A stretch of 64,000 nucleotides of DNA from Candidatus Sulfopaludibacter sp. GTDB taxonomy: Bacteria > Acidobacteriota > Terriglobia > Bryobacterales > Bryobacteraceae. The number at the start of each line of letters is the position of its first letter. Position 1 is the stretch's first letter. The stretch is taken from positions 34,100 through 98,099 of the forward strand of contig JARLGM010000005.1 of the NCBI GenBank assembly GCA_031292755.1. The letters are read 5' to 3'. A program made the position numbers and the translations under genes. Below, one piece after another: positions 10,114 to 17,507 of the stretch. The notes under the pieces were generated by a model. It had not been told where the DNA came from and ran no database searches. It was given only the letters and a program-made list of their open reading frames with translations.

Positions 10114-10707
10114 GTGATCCAGACCGAGCGGTTGCTGCTGCGCGCGTGGCGCGAATCCGATCGCGACCCCTTTTATAGGATGAACGCCGACCCGGAAGTG
10201 ATGCGTTACTTTCCCGCCGTGCTTTCGCGGCAGGAGAGCGACGCCCTGGTAGACCGCGTCGAGGGACAGTGGGCGCAACGCGGCTTCACGTTCTATGCGG
10301 CGGAGCTGCGGGAGGGCGGCGATTTCATCGGATTCATCGGGATTTCCGTGCCTTTGTTCGAAGCGCCGTTCACTCCGTGCGTGGAGACCGGCTGGCGGCT
10401 GGCGAAGGCGTACTGGGGGCGGGGGCTGGCGACGGAGGGGGCGCGGCAGGTGCTACACCATGCGTTCAGCGAGCTGGGGTTGACGGAAATTGTGGCGTTT
10501 ACGGTGCCCGCCAACCGGCCGTCCCGCCGGGTGATGGAGAAGATCGGAATGACGCACGATCCGGCGGACGATTTCGATCATCCGCGGCTGCCGGAGGGGC
10601 ATCCTTTGCGGCGGCACGTGCTGTACCGGGTGAGGAAGGTCGGCATGGCTTCGGGGCAGGCGGCCGGCGACTGGCCGCCGAATGCGCCAGGAAACCCACG
10701 GAACTGA
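10114..10707 (+). CDS. GNAT-family N-acetyltransferase (RimJ/RimL-like)
   Basis: A 197-residue protein starting at GTG. The opening IQTERLLLRAWRESDRDPF is the standard RimJ/RimL-type beginning. The acetyl-CoA binding region is GWRLAKAYWGRGLATEGARQ (residues about 92-111), followed by the conserved FTVPANRPSRRVMEKIGM. The last 25 or so residues after the core are Gly/Pro-rich and overlap an out-of-frame ankyrin remnant, so the C-terminus may be an extension produced by loss of the original stop. It diverges from kgd with a gap of only about 60 bases. Substrate unknown. Confidence 0.85.
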   Translation: MIQTERLLLRAWRESDRDPFYRMNADPEVMRYFPAVLSRQESDALVDRVEGQWAQRGFTFYAAELREGGDFIGFIGISVPLFEAPFTPCVETGWRLAKAYWGRGLATEGARQVLHHAFSELGLTEIVAFTVPANRPSRRVMEKIGMTHDPADDFDHPRLPEGHPLRRHVLYRVRKVGMASGQAAGDWPPNAPGNPRN

Positions 10708-10835
10708 TCGCTGCCGATCCGCAGGTGGTGCGCGCGCGGTCGGCGGATGGTCGCACGCCGCTGCATTTCGCCGCGGCAGGCGGCAAGCCGGAGATGGTGG
10801 CTTTTCTGAGATCGAAGGGAGCGCGAGGAGAGTGA
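10665..10835 (+). pseudogene. Ankyrin-repeat remnant
   Basis: In the +1-shifted frame overlapping the 3' end of the acetyltransferase gene, the translation contains ADGRTPLHFAAAGGKPEMVA, a textbook ankyrin repeat, preceded by a partial repeat (LIAADPQVVRAR). It ends in KGARGE and a TGA stop. No start codon with a ribosome-binding site precedes it, and only about one and a half repeats survive. I read it as the tail of a decayed ankyrin-repeat gene, or of a former fusion to the GNAT frame. Confidence 0.5.
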
Positions 10836-11005
10836 CCTTTCTCCGGTTGGCGCGTGATGCGGCCGGAGCGGCGAGCGTCAGCTTCCCAGAGCGGGGAGCG
10901 CCGGGATGTGCCGCAAATTTCGAATGGCGCGATCCAGACGGAATCGGCTGCCGCAAGCCGACTTGAACGGGAGTAATGCGAAGGCTGAGGTAGGCGCGAC
11001 ACTGA

Positions 11006-11077
11006 GGTTGGCTGCGAACTCCTCCGCTGGAGATTGAACTGGCCCAAAAACATTTGAAGGAGCTTCTCGATGCCTAA
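11006..11077 (+). pseudogene. Probable C-terminal tail of a lost HigB/RelE-type toxin
   Basis: A short open stretch between two in-frame stops reads WLRTPPLEIELAQKHLKEL and ends in LDA-stop. This resembles the end of Gp49/HigB-type toxins, which commonly finish with a TP-x-x-EIE-x-A motif. Its TAA stop overlaps the ATG of the next gene by eight bases, the normal toxin-antitoxin coupling. Everything upstream of an in-frame TGA is gone, so the toxin cannot be made. Assignment rests on a short motif and position. Confidence 0.45.
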
Positions 11078-11378
11078 AGTGAAACCGATTGTCGCGGCGA
11101 CTCCGGAGGACTTAGCTGGAGCGCTAGGCCTCTCCACGACGGAAGCTAAGGAGTGGCAGGTCCAGCATTCATTGCTCAAACATCTCAAGGATATTACCCG
11201 CAAACCTAGGATCACGCATGCTGAGATCGCGAAGCGGTCCGGGACCTCGCGCACCAGGGTGACCGCGACTCTGAATGACGATCTCGAACATGTGTCGACT
11301 GACCTTTTGATCCGCATACTGGTCTCGCTCGGGTACCGCGTGAAGGTTTCGGTTGTCAGATCCAGGACCGCCGCATAG
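11070..11378 (+). CDS. HigA-like XRE/HTH regulator, orphan antitoxin
   Basis: A 102-residue protein. The N-terminal third is a linker (ALGLSTTEAKEWQVQHSLL); the helix-turn-helix is in ITHAEIAKRSGTSRTRVTAT, residues about 50-70, followed by ISTDLLIRILVSLGY-type helices and a beta-strand KVSV. This is the layout of HTH_37/HigA2-type antitoxins that repress their own operon and neutralise a HigB toxin. A ribosome-binding site AAGGAG lies 9-14 bases upstream, inside the toxin remnant. With no intact toxin beside it, it is probably an orphan antitoxin or free regulator. Confidence 0.75.
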   Translation: MPKVKPIVAATPEDLAGALGLSTTEAKEWQVQHSLLKHLKDITRKPRITHAEIAKRSGTSRTRVTATLNDDLEHVSTDLLIRILVSLGYRVKVSVVRSRTAA

Positions 11379-11489
11379 GGCGCATGACGTCGAAGGTTGC
11401 GAGCCGACTTTCGATTATTATTATTATTCAAGATGAGGCGCCAGAACTGCTCATCCACGATCGAGCGCCTTTTGCGGAGCAAAAGATTT

Positions 11490-12056
11490 ATGTCCCCTGC
11501 GACTCTCTCGAAAAAACAACGTGAAGAGCTTCTCAAAATATTGAACGAACGCTTTGAGAACAATATGACGCGTCATGAGGGCCTCGAGTGGGCCGACCTG
11601 CGAGCCAGGCTTGTGCGGAAGGACGGAGCGCTTTGGTCGCTGAATGAAATGGAACGGACGGGCGGCGAACCGGATGTGATTGGCAGGGACAAAGAAACGG
11701 GTGAATACGTCTTCTGTGATTGTTCGGCGGACAGTCCCCAAGGCCGCCGAAACGTTTGCTACGACGGTGAAGGGCAGGAGAAAAGGGAGAAGGAAGGCCT
11801 GCGTCCTGCCGGCAACGTCCTGGATATGGCGGCGGCGATGGGGATTGAGCCGCTAACAGAAGAGCAATACCGAGAGCTACAGAAGCTGGGAAGTTTCGAT
11901 ACGAAGACGCAGAGCTGGTTGAAGACACCCGCTGAAATTACCAAACTAGGCGGAGCTATCTTCGGGGACCGCCGTTTCGGTCGTGTTTTTGTGTATCACA
12001 ACACCGCCCCCTGTTTTTACCGCGGAAGAGGGTTCCGCGGCGTGCTGACGATCTAG
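11490..12056 (+). CDS. DUF4256 family protein
   Basis: A 188-residue soluble protein. I start it at the ATG at 11490, which gives SPATLSKKQREELLKILNER; 31 more codons are open upstream but are Arg/Leu-rich and unlike a protein start. The body has conserved-looking blocks EGLEWADLRARL, GGEPDVIGRD, FCDCSADSPQGRRN and FGDRRFGRVFVYHN that I recognise as DUF4256, a family of unknown function found across many bacteria. There is no signal peptide or membrane segment. It stands between the orphan antitoxin and a 240-base non-coding stretch (12057-12297) in which I see no gene or clear signal. Confidence 0.75.
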   Translation: MSPATLSKKQREELLKILNERFENNMTRHEGLEWADLRARLVRKDGALWSLNEMERTGGEPDVIGRDKETGEYVFCDCSADSPQGRRNVCYDGEGQEKREKEGLRPAGNVLDMAAAMGIEPLTEEQYRELQKLGSFDTKTQSWLKTPAEITKLGGAIFGDRRFGRVFVYHNTAPCFYRGRGFRGVLTI

Positions 12057-12297
12057 AGTCCAGAGTTGGAATATCAGCACTGCGTCGGCTCCCCTCTCGT
12101 GCTTCATCGAACACGCTTCCGACCGGTTTGGTACTGGGAAACGCTTTTCAATCTGGTAATCCCATGAATGGGAAGTCGCCGACTCGCCGATCTGGCCCCA
12201 CACGGCATCGTGAGAACCTGCCGACTCCGCCTCGGGCCAAGCGTCCCCGACTCGGAAATTGGTGCCACTCTGGAGGATACGGGAAGTTCCGCCTATC

Positions 12298-12954
12298 TTA
12301 ACTGAACAGTAGTGTCGGGCTGTTGGACAGCCTGACCTTTTGGCGGCCGGCGGCGTCGAAGTTTTCGGGCGATAGCCAGCGCTCGAAACTGGCTTTGCGC
12401 GACGGCCATTCCGAATCCAGCATGGCGAACCAGGCGGTGTCGCGATTGCGTCCTTTGACGATCATGTGCTGCCGGAAGATGCCTTCGAAAGTGAATCCGA
12501 AGCGCAGGGCGGCGCGGCGCGAGGGCGCATTGAGCGCGTTGCATTTCCACTCGTAGCGGCGATAGCCGAGATCTTCGAATACGTAGCGCGCCATCAGGTA
12601 CATGGCTTCGGTGGCGCCGGTGGTGCGCTGCAAACGCGGCGTGTACACGATGTTGCCCACCTCGATGCAGCGGTGCGCCGGTTCGATGCGCAGGTATGAC
12701 GCATAGCCCATGGCGGCGCCGCCGGCATTGTCCAGAATGGCGTAGAACAAAGGATCTTCGGAGGCCGCTTTGCGCCGCAGGCTTTCGTCGAAGGCGGCGC
12801 GATCGGGAAACGGACCATCGCCCATGTACTGCCAGAGCTGTTCGTTCCCGGGCCCGTGCGTTTTGGTGAAGAGCGATTCGGCGTGCGCTTCGGGATCGAG
12901 AGGGACCAGCGTGACCGTGCGCCCAGCCATGGCGGTGCGTTGCGGGAGCTTCAT
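12298..12954 (-). CDS. GNAT-family N-acetyltransferase (RimJ/RimL-like)
   Basis: A 218-residue protein with the features of the large RimJ/RimL group that acts on protein N-termini or small amines. It has VTLVPLDPEAHAESLF near the start, the central strand IEVGNIVYTPRLQRTTGATE that forms the acetyl-CoA site, and EWKCNALNAPSRRAALRFGF, the conserved Asn-x-x-S-R-R helix. Its ATG overlaps the TGA of the upstream metallo-beta-lactamase gene by four bases, so the two form a tight operon on the minus strand. Whether the pair acts together is unknown. Substrate cannot be told from sequence. Confidence 0.88.
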   Translation of the reverse strand: MKLPQRTAMAGRTVTLVPLDPEAHAESLFTKTHGPGNEQLWQYMGDGPFPDRAAFDESLRRKAASEDPLFYAILDNAGGAAMGYASYLRIEPAHRCIEVGNIVYTPRLQRTTGATEAMYLMARYVFEDLGYRRYEWKCNALNAPSRRAALRFGFTFEGIFRQHMIVKGRNRDTAWFAMLDSEWPSRKASFERWLSPENFDAAGRQKVRLSNSPTLLFS

Positions 12955-13790
12955 TGCGCGGCCTTCTCTTTGGCCAGCGCTTCCTGGAAGGTTCTATCGG
13001 CGCGATCGATGAAGGCGCGATAGCCCGCGGGGTCGATGAAGGGATTCCCGGCCGCGCCGTCGGTCATCTTCCGGCACTTTTCCTTCATGCCGTAGTAACC
13101 GCCGTGCGCGCCCAGGAAGACGTCGCAGTGCAGCGCGCGCAGCGTCCGGAAGGTGCGGGCATAATCTTCGGCGATTCCGGGATAGGTGGGCTTGCGGACG
13201 AACTCGACTCCCGGGTTGATGGTGGTGCCACCCACTATGACCACGTCGTACGTCTTGCCGTCCTGCGTGACGCGCGTGGTCCAGGTGGTGCATCCGATGC
13301 TATGTCCGGGGGTCATGTGGGCCACCAGGGTCACGCCCCCGAGCGTGACTTCTTCCAGGTCGCGAACCACGCGATCGACCTTCACCGGCGGGTAGGTTTG
13401 CTCGCGGCCCCAGCGCGGGTCGGCCTTGCCGCCGGTTTCGAGCACGGCGACTTCGGGCTGGCTGGAGTAGATCTTCGCGCCGGTGAGGCGCTGCATTTCG
13501 GCCTGTCCGGCGACGTGGTCGCCATGGGCCTGGCTGTTCAGCAGGATCTTCACATCGCGCGGGTTGAAGCCGAGTTTGACGATGCTGTCGCGAATGAGCG
13601 GCGGCGTGTTTTCGTAGCCGCTGTTGATGAGGATATGACCGGCGGGCGTGGTGACCAGGTAGGCCGTGATATCGGCGGCGCCCACGTAGTAGACGTTGCC
13701 GATGATGCGGTAGGCGGGAAAGGGTTGGTTGTCGGGGCCGTTTTGGGCGGCGGCGACGGCGGCCATCAGGAGCAGGGAAAAGCGCAGCAT
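12951..13790 (-). CDS. Secreted subclass-B3-like metallo-beta-lactamase with Gln at the first zinc position
   Basis: About 279 residues from the ATG at 13790, which gives a clean signal peptide (LRFSLLLMAAVAAAQ); longer in-frame starts run into the divergent promoter. The body matches subclass B3: NVYYVGAADITAYLVTTPAG, the metal motif QAHGDH at residues 87-92, HMTPGHSIGCTTW with the second-site His, and GAHGGYYGM with the last His. The first metal ligand, usually His (position 116 in BBL numbering), is Gln, as in the GOB-type enzymes. It should be periplasmic and may hydrolyse beta-lactams or act as a lactonase-like hydrolase. It is divergent from an ArsR operon across about 50 bases. Confidence 0.85.
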   Translation of the reverse strand: MLRFSLLLMAAVAAAQNGPDNQPFPAYRIIGNVYYVGAADITAYLVTTPAGHILINSGYENTPPLIRDSIVKLGFNPRDVKILLNSQAHGDHVAGQAEMQRLTGAKIYSSQPEVAVLETGGKADPRWGREQTYPPVKVDRVVRDLEEVTLGGVTLVAHMTPGHSIGCTTWTTRVTQDGKTYDVVIVGGTTINPGVEFVRKPTYPGIAEDYARTFRTLRALHCDVFLGAHGGYYGMKEKCRKMTDGAAGNPFIDPAGYRAFIDRADRTFQEALAKEKAAQ

Positions 13791-13806
13791 CTTTTCACAA
13801 TACCGC

Positions 13807-13834
13807 TTGACACATTCCCATATAGGAATATAAT
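13807..13834 (+). promoter_or_regulatory. Promoter with embedded palindrome for the ArsR operon
   Basis: TTGACA at 13807-13812 and TATAAT at 13829-13834, 16 bases apart, form a near-perfect sigma-70 promoter. The spacer holds the inverted repeat ATTCC-CATATA-GGAAT (13814-13829), well placed as the site for the ArsR-type repressor encoded just downstream. Transcription should start close to 13841, one base from the GTG start of that gene, so the message may be leaderless. Confidence 0.75.
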
Positions 13835-13841
13835 TCAATCA

Positions 13842-14168
13842 GTGCCACGGGCAGCCACTACATCCGACGCATTCAACGCAGTTGCCGAACCGCGACGGCG
13901 GGAGATTCTGAACTACCTGGTGCCGCAGGAGCGGGCGGTCGGAGACATTGTGGGGAGTTTGGGGCTGGGGCAGCCCTCGGTCTCCAAACATCTCCGCGTG
14001 CTTTTGGACGTGGGGCTGGTGCAGGTGCGGCGCGATGGCCGGAGGATGCTGTACAAGACGAACGCGGAGGGCATCCGGCCGCTGCACGAATGGACCGGGA
14101 CGTTCGAAAGATACTGGCGCGATCAGTTGACCCGGATCAAAGAGCGCGCCGAACAGGAGAAAAAATGA
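13842..14168 (+). CDS. ArsR-family winged-helix repressor
   Basis: A 108-residue protein from a GTG at 13842. It contains FNAVAEPRRREILNYL and the recognition helix LGLGQPSVSKHLRVLLDVGL, the pattern of the ArsR subgroup that is typically encoded before an SRPBCC/AHSA1 gene and lacks metal-binding cysteines. It therefore probably senses a protein or small-molecule signal, not arsenic. Its TGA overlaps the ATG of the SRPBCC gene (ATGA), and the DinB gene follows within four bases, so the three genes form one operon controlled by the palindromic promoter immediately upstream. Confidence 0.9.
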   Translation: MPRAATTSDAFNAVAEPRRREILNYLVPQERAVGDIVGSLGLGQPSVSKHLRVLLDVGLVQVRRDGRRMLYKTNAEGIRPLHEWTGTFERYWRDQLTRIKERAEQEKK

Positions 14169-14629
14169 ATCTGACCGTACAGACCATCGAAGATTTAACG
14201 CTCACCGTCACGCAGGAGATTCACGTGCGCGCGCCGCTGGAGGCCACATTCGCGGCGGTGCTGGAAGAGTTGGGTCCGGCCAACGAGGCCAACGGGCAGC
14301 CGATGCCGATGAAGCTGGAGGCGTGGCCGGGCGGAAGGTGGTATCGCGACCTGGGCAACGGCGACGGCCATTTCTGGGGACAGGTGCAGGCCATCAAGCG
14401 TTCCACCTTGATCGAGATCGCGGGACCGTTATTCATGTCGTATCCGGTAGTTTCTAATGTGCAGTACCGGCTGAGCGAAGTGGAAGGAGGGACGCTCATC
14501 AGCTTCCGCCAGTCGGCGCTTGGGTTGATTGAAGAGAGTCACCGGCAGGGCGTTACGGGAGGCTGGAGCCGGATCCACGAGCGCGTGAAGGCGCGCGCGG
14601 AGTTCGATCGGACTGCTGAGGAGAAATGA
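14165..14629 (+). CDS. SRPBCC (AHSA1-like) ligand-binding domain protein
   Basis: A 154-residue protein with the START/SRPBCC fold pattern. The N-terminal strand is VTQEIHVRAPLEATFAAVLE, the central block is WPGGRWYRDLGNGDGHFWGQ followed by VQAIKRSTLIEIAGP, and the long C-terminal helix begins at GGWSRIHERVKARAEF. Such proteins bind hydrophobic ligands or act with ArsR partners; the biochemical role is unknown. It is translationally coupled to the ArsR gene and followed by DinB, a three-gene arrangement often seen in acidobacteria and actinobacteria. Confidence 0.85.
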   Translation: MNLTVQTIEDLTLTVTQEIHVRAPLEATFAAVLEELGPANEANGQPMPMKLEAWPGGRWYRDLGNGDGHFWGQVQAIKRSTLIEIAGPLFMSYPVVSNVQYRLSEVEGGTLISFRQSALGLIEESHRQGVTGGWSRIHERVKARAEFDRTAEEK

Positions 14630-14632
14630 ACG

Positions 14633-15166
14633 ATGATCAAACAAATTGAACCGATGATGGCCGAATTCCAACAGGAAGCGGCTACTACCAAACGAGTGCT
14701 GCAGCGCATTCCGGCGGATAAGCTGGAGTGGCGGCCGCATCCTCACTCCATGTCGATCGGCCAACTGTCCATTCACATCGCGTCCATTCCGGGAGATCTG
14801 GCCAGGCTGGCGCAAGTCGACGCGTTCGATGTCTCAACCGTCAACTTCAATCCTCCGCAACCAGGCAACATGGAAGCGATTCTGACCACGCTTGACGAAA
14901 GCGTCGCGGCAGCCGAAGCATACATGGACAGGATGAGCGAATCGGAGGCGATGGCCAACTGGAGTTTGAATGCGGGAGCGAAGAACATCTTCACGATGCC
15001 GCGCGTGGTGTTGCTCCGCACCATCATGCTGAACCACTGGTATCATCATCGCGGTCAGTTGTCGGTCTACCTGCGCCTGCTGGAGGTGCCGGTGCCCTCG
15101 ATCTATGGACCCAGTTACGACGAAAACCCGTTTCTTTCCGGCGTAGAGATTGGGGCGCCCGCCTGA
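14633..15166 (+). CDS. DinB-fold putative metal-dependent protein
   Basis: A 177-residue four-helix-bundle protein of the DinB/YfiT superfamily. The putative metal-binding histidines are visible: the first in SIGQLSIHIASIPGD (about residue 49) and a pair in MLNHWYHHRGQLSVYL near residue 137. The C-terminal VPSIYGPSYDENPF is characteristic of the group. Superfamily members include thiol transferases using bacillithiol, mycothiol or glutathione; the exact reaction here is unknown. It is the last gene of the ArsR-SRPBCC-DinB operon and one of three DinB proteins in the window. Confidence 0.88.
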   Translation: MIKQIEPMMAEFQQEAATTKRVLQRIPADKLEWRPHPHSMSIGQLSIHIASIPGDLARLAQVDAFDVSTVNFNPPQPGNMEAILTTLDESVAAAEAYMDRMSESEAMANWSLNAGAKNIFTMPRVVLLRTIMLNHWYHHRGQLSVYLRLLEVPVPSIYGPSYDENPFLSGVEIGAPA

Positions 15167-15222
15167 GAGCGGCGCGGGTGCGGGTGCGGGTGTAACGTTT
15201 CGAGGTATCGTCCGGAGAGTCG

Positions 15223-15247
15223 CCAGCGCCGGTTAATTCGGCGCTGG
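15223..15247. terminator. Stem-loop between convergent genes
   Basis: A perfect nine-base-pair stem CCAGCGCCG/CGGCGCTGG with a seven-base loop (15232-15238) overlaps the stop codon of the minus-strand peptidase gene and lies 57 bases past the DinB stop. There is no U-tract on either side, so it would be a stabilising or Rho-assisted end rather than a classical intrinsic terminator. Confidence 0.45.
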
Positions 15248-17029
15248 TCTTGCCGCGCGATCGATCACGAAGTATTCGACCGGCCCTTTGGTCCGTTCCA
15301 ATTTAAGGCCAGCCTCCTGCAGAAACCGCAGGAAAGAATCTGACTGGTCGCCTGAATACGTGGGCTCCAAGTCCGGCTGGCGCTGCCGGTAATCGAACGG
15401 TCCGCTCAACTTCGTGCGGTCCAGAACGGGAACGTGGAGAACGAAATCAGAAGCGAACTTTGCCAGTTGCGGCATGGAGGTATTGAAGACGCCCCATCGT
15501 GCTCCGGCGTATCCAACGGTTCCAATTGAGCCATCATCGGATGTGAGGCCTGCCACCGCCTGAGGGATCTCCGTTGGACGAAGAGCCAGCGGCCGGGCGC
15601 TCCGTGCCATCACGTACACATCGCCGGTCCTGGTTTCGCGATGAAACTTCAACTGAAATCGATCGATTAACAGCGCTTGCAGCATCTGGCGCAGATGTTC
15701 GTCTTCGATCCCATACCAGGTATACCTCAGAGTTTTGATGCTGGATCGCAATGCCTCTGGCGGCTTGGCCTCAATATCGTACTCGTCCTGTTCGGTCCAG
15801 GCGTCGCCGCCGGAAACCTGGAAAGACGACAAGCGAAAAGCGGCGGTCACCAGGGTCTTCAGCGAAAGGGCATGAATATCCACTCTGGCGCCCGGATGAA
15901 TCGTGATGCAGCACAATCTTCGGGAGTTTCGATCGGCGGGCTTAATGCTGGCAACCTCGAATGCAGGCAACTGCGCCGCGGCACCCTGTTCCTGGCGCGG
16001 CGACTGGGCCGCAACAGTCCGAACCGGCTCCGGTGGGGCCGGAGCGGGTGAAGCAGATTGTGGATGGGCCGCGGCCGCCAGATACACGAGCGGCGCCGCC
16101 AGCGTCAGAATTCCCGCCATGCTCCAGGGGGTGAGCTGGCGCGGAATCGCGGTAGCGTTAAGGACGCGGCGGATCCGCTTATCCGGCCGGTCATAGCGCG
16201 CCATCGGGACTCCCGGCCAATTGGTTTGGGCCACGCTGCGCTGGACGAATTCGAGTAGGATTTCGGCATAGGAGACGCGATCGCGGGTCACTGCGACGGC
16301 GTCGTCGTCACTGATTTGTTCCGCCGTGCGGACGATGCTGCGGTCGAGGAGCCAACTTAACGGGTTGGCCCAAAGCAGAGCGCGATGAATCGCCGAAATA
16401 AGCTGCACTGCCGGATCGTGACGGCGGATGTGCGAGCGTTCATGTGCTATCACGGCACCGAGTTTCGCCGAATTCCATTCGCGCCAGTCGGAGGGCAGCA
16501 ACACCGCGGGGCGAAGGACTCCGAGCGTCACCGGAGATGCGACGCCATCCGACTCACGAACGTCGAACCCTGCGGCGCGAATTCCGAGGGGGCGACTCCG
16601 GCGGCGGAGGCCGAGGCTGACGCAGAGGCCGATGGCGATCCGCAGCAGCAGCGTGCCCACCACGAGCACGTATAAGATGGCGGCGAGTCGTGCCCAGTCG
16701 AACCGCCTTGCGTTCCCCGGCCGGGGCGGCGTGGGAACAGCAGTCAAAGCCGCTGCTACGGCCGGCGGGAGGATCGCCACCGGCTCGCGGATGGCCGCTC
16801 CTGGAACCGCTGCCGGCTTCCCCGCGGCCCTGCGAGGGATGGATACACGCACGTCCGGCAGGGTCCTGGCAAGAACCGGAATCATCAGGGAGCCGGCGAG
16901 TATCGCCGTCCACGCCGTGAGGCGGAAGGAAGGGCTCCTTATGCGCAAGAGCCAGAGCAGCCAGGCCCCGGAAAGGATCAGGAGAGAGGAGCGCACCACC
17001 CATTCGCCCAGAAACCAAATCAGCATCAT
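15233..17029 (-). CDS. BlaR1-type M56 membrane peptidase fused to a TIGR03435 domain
   Basis: A 598-residue protein. Two N-terminal membrane segments (residues about 10-30 and 35-58) and another near 112-140 precede the zinc-protease motif HERSH at 196-200. A further membrane segment lies at about 297-318. From about residue 350 to the end the protein carries a TIGR03435-type domain, beginning with FEVASIKPADRNSRR and including LLIDRFQLKFHRETR. In BlaR1 this extracellular position holds a penicillin-binding sensor; here it is replaced by the acidobacterial TIGR03435 module, so the signal is unknown. The start codon overlaps the BlaI stop by four bases. It should cleave or inactivate BlaI on sensing its signal. 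Confidence 0.88.
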   Translation of the reverse strand: MMLIWFLGEWVVRSSLLILSGAWLLWLLRIRSPSFRLTAWTAILAGSLMIPVLARTLPDVRVSIPRRAAGKPAAVPGAAIREPVAILPPAVAAALTAVPTPPRPGNARRFDWARLAAILYVLVVGTLLLRIAIGLCVSLGLRRRSRPLGIRAAGFDVRESDGVASPVTLGVLRPAVLLPSDWREWNSAKLGAVIAHERSHIRRHDPAVQLISAIHRALLWANPLSWLLDRSIVRTAEQISDDDAVAVTRDRVSYAEILLEFVQRSVAQTNWPGVPMARYDRPDKRIRRVLNATAIPRQLTPWSMAGILTLAAPLVYLAAAAHPQSASPAPAPPEPVRTVAAQSPRQEQGAAAQLPAFEVASIKPADRNSRRLCCITIHPGARVDIHALSLKTLVTAAFRLSSFQVSGGDAWTEQDEYDIEAKPPEALRSSIKTLRYTWYGIEDEHLRQMLQALLIDRFQLKFHRETRTGDVYVMARSARPLALRPTEIPQAVAGLTSDDGSIGTVGYAGARWGVFNTSMPQLAKFASDFVLHVPVLDRTKLSGPFDYRQRQPDLEPTYSGDQSDSFLRFLQEAGLKLERTKGPVEYFVIDRAARPAPN

Positions 17030-17415
17030 GGTTTCTTCTCCTTGCGCGATGCTATCTCCTGCGCTAATTTCCGCAGTTCGTCCGGTTTGATCATCTGGTT
17101 ATCCACGAGGCCTACCAGCAGTTCCTTAACGGAACCGCCGCAAAACCGGTCGATCACCTGGCGGGCGGCTTCGAACGTGACGCTGCGTTTGGTATCGACG
17201 GCCCGATAAAAGAAGGTTCGCCCGCGGACATCATGAGTGACGTAGCCCTTCTTCTCGAGATTCTTCAGGACTGTCCGGATGGTGGACTCCTTAAAGACGC
17301 GACGGTTCGCCAGGCCTTCGCGGCACATCCCGGCGGTGCAGTCAGGATGAGTCCAGACGTAGTCCATAAAGCTCTGCTCCAGGGGACTCAGACTCTTTCG
17401 AGCAATGCTATGCAT
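17026..17415 (-). CDS. BlaI/MecI-family repressor
   Basis: A 129-residue protein, the usual length. It opens with LSPLEQSFMDYVWTHPDCTA and has the winged-helix stretch FKESTIRTVLKNLEKKGYVT followed by RGRTFFYRAV, all hallmarks of BlaI/MecI/CopY. The C-terminal dimerisation half includes FCGGSVKELLVGLVDNQ. The start at 17415 fits the promoter and operator directly upstream. It overlaps the M56-peptidase gene by four bases, the classical blaI-blaR1 arrangement, and should repress this operon and possibly distant targets until cleaved. Confidence 0.93.
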   Translation of the reverse strand: MHSIARKSLSPLEQSFMDYVWTHPDCTAGMCREGLANRRVFKESTIRTVLKNLEKKGYVTHDVRGRTFFYRAVDTKRSVTFEAARQVIDRFCGGSVKELLVGLVDNQMIKPDELRKLAQEIASRKEKKP

Positions 17416-17457
17416 CGTAATGCTATGGATAATAGCATTTGGAAGGCCCCCGGTCAA
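17404..17457 (-). promoter_or_regulatory. blaI-blaR1 promoter and operator
   Basis: Read on the minus strand, TTGACC (17457-17452) and TATTAT (17434-17429) are 17 bases apart, a strong sigma-70 promoter. The -10 box lies inside the inverted repeat AATGCTAT-GGATA-ATAGCATT (17419-17439). A third copy of the half-site, AATGCTAT, lies at 17404-17411 across the start codon. This matches the symmetric operator style of BlaI repressors, with an unusual half-site sequence. Confidence 0.8.
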
Positions 17458-17507
17458 GACGGGTTCGGCGCCGTGACTTTTCCGGCGGGACAAACGAAGA
17501 TTGAGGT

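Noticed and set aside
15173..15195. Short GCGGGT tandem repeats after the DinB gene
   Set aside because: Only about three copies; no sign of function or of a CRISPR or VNTR array.
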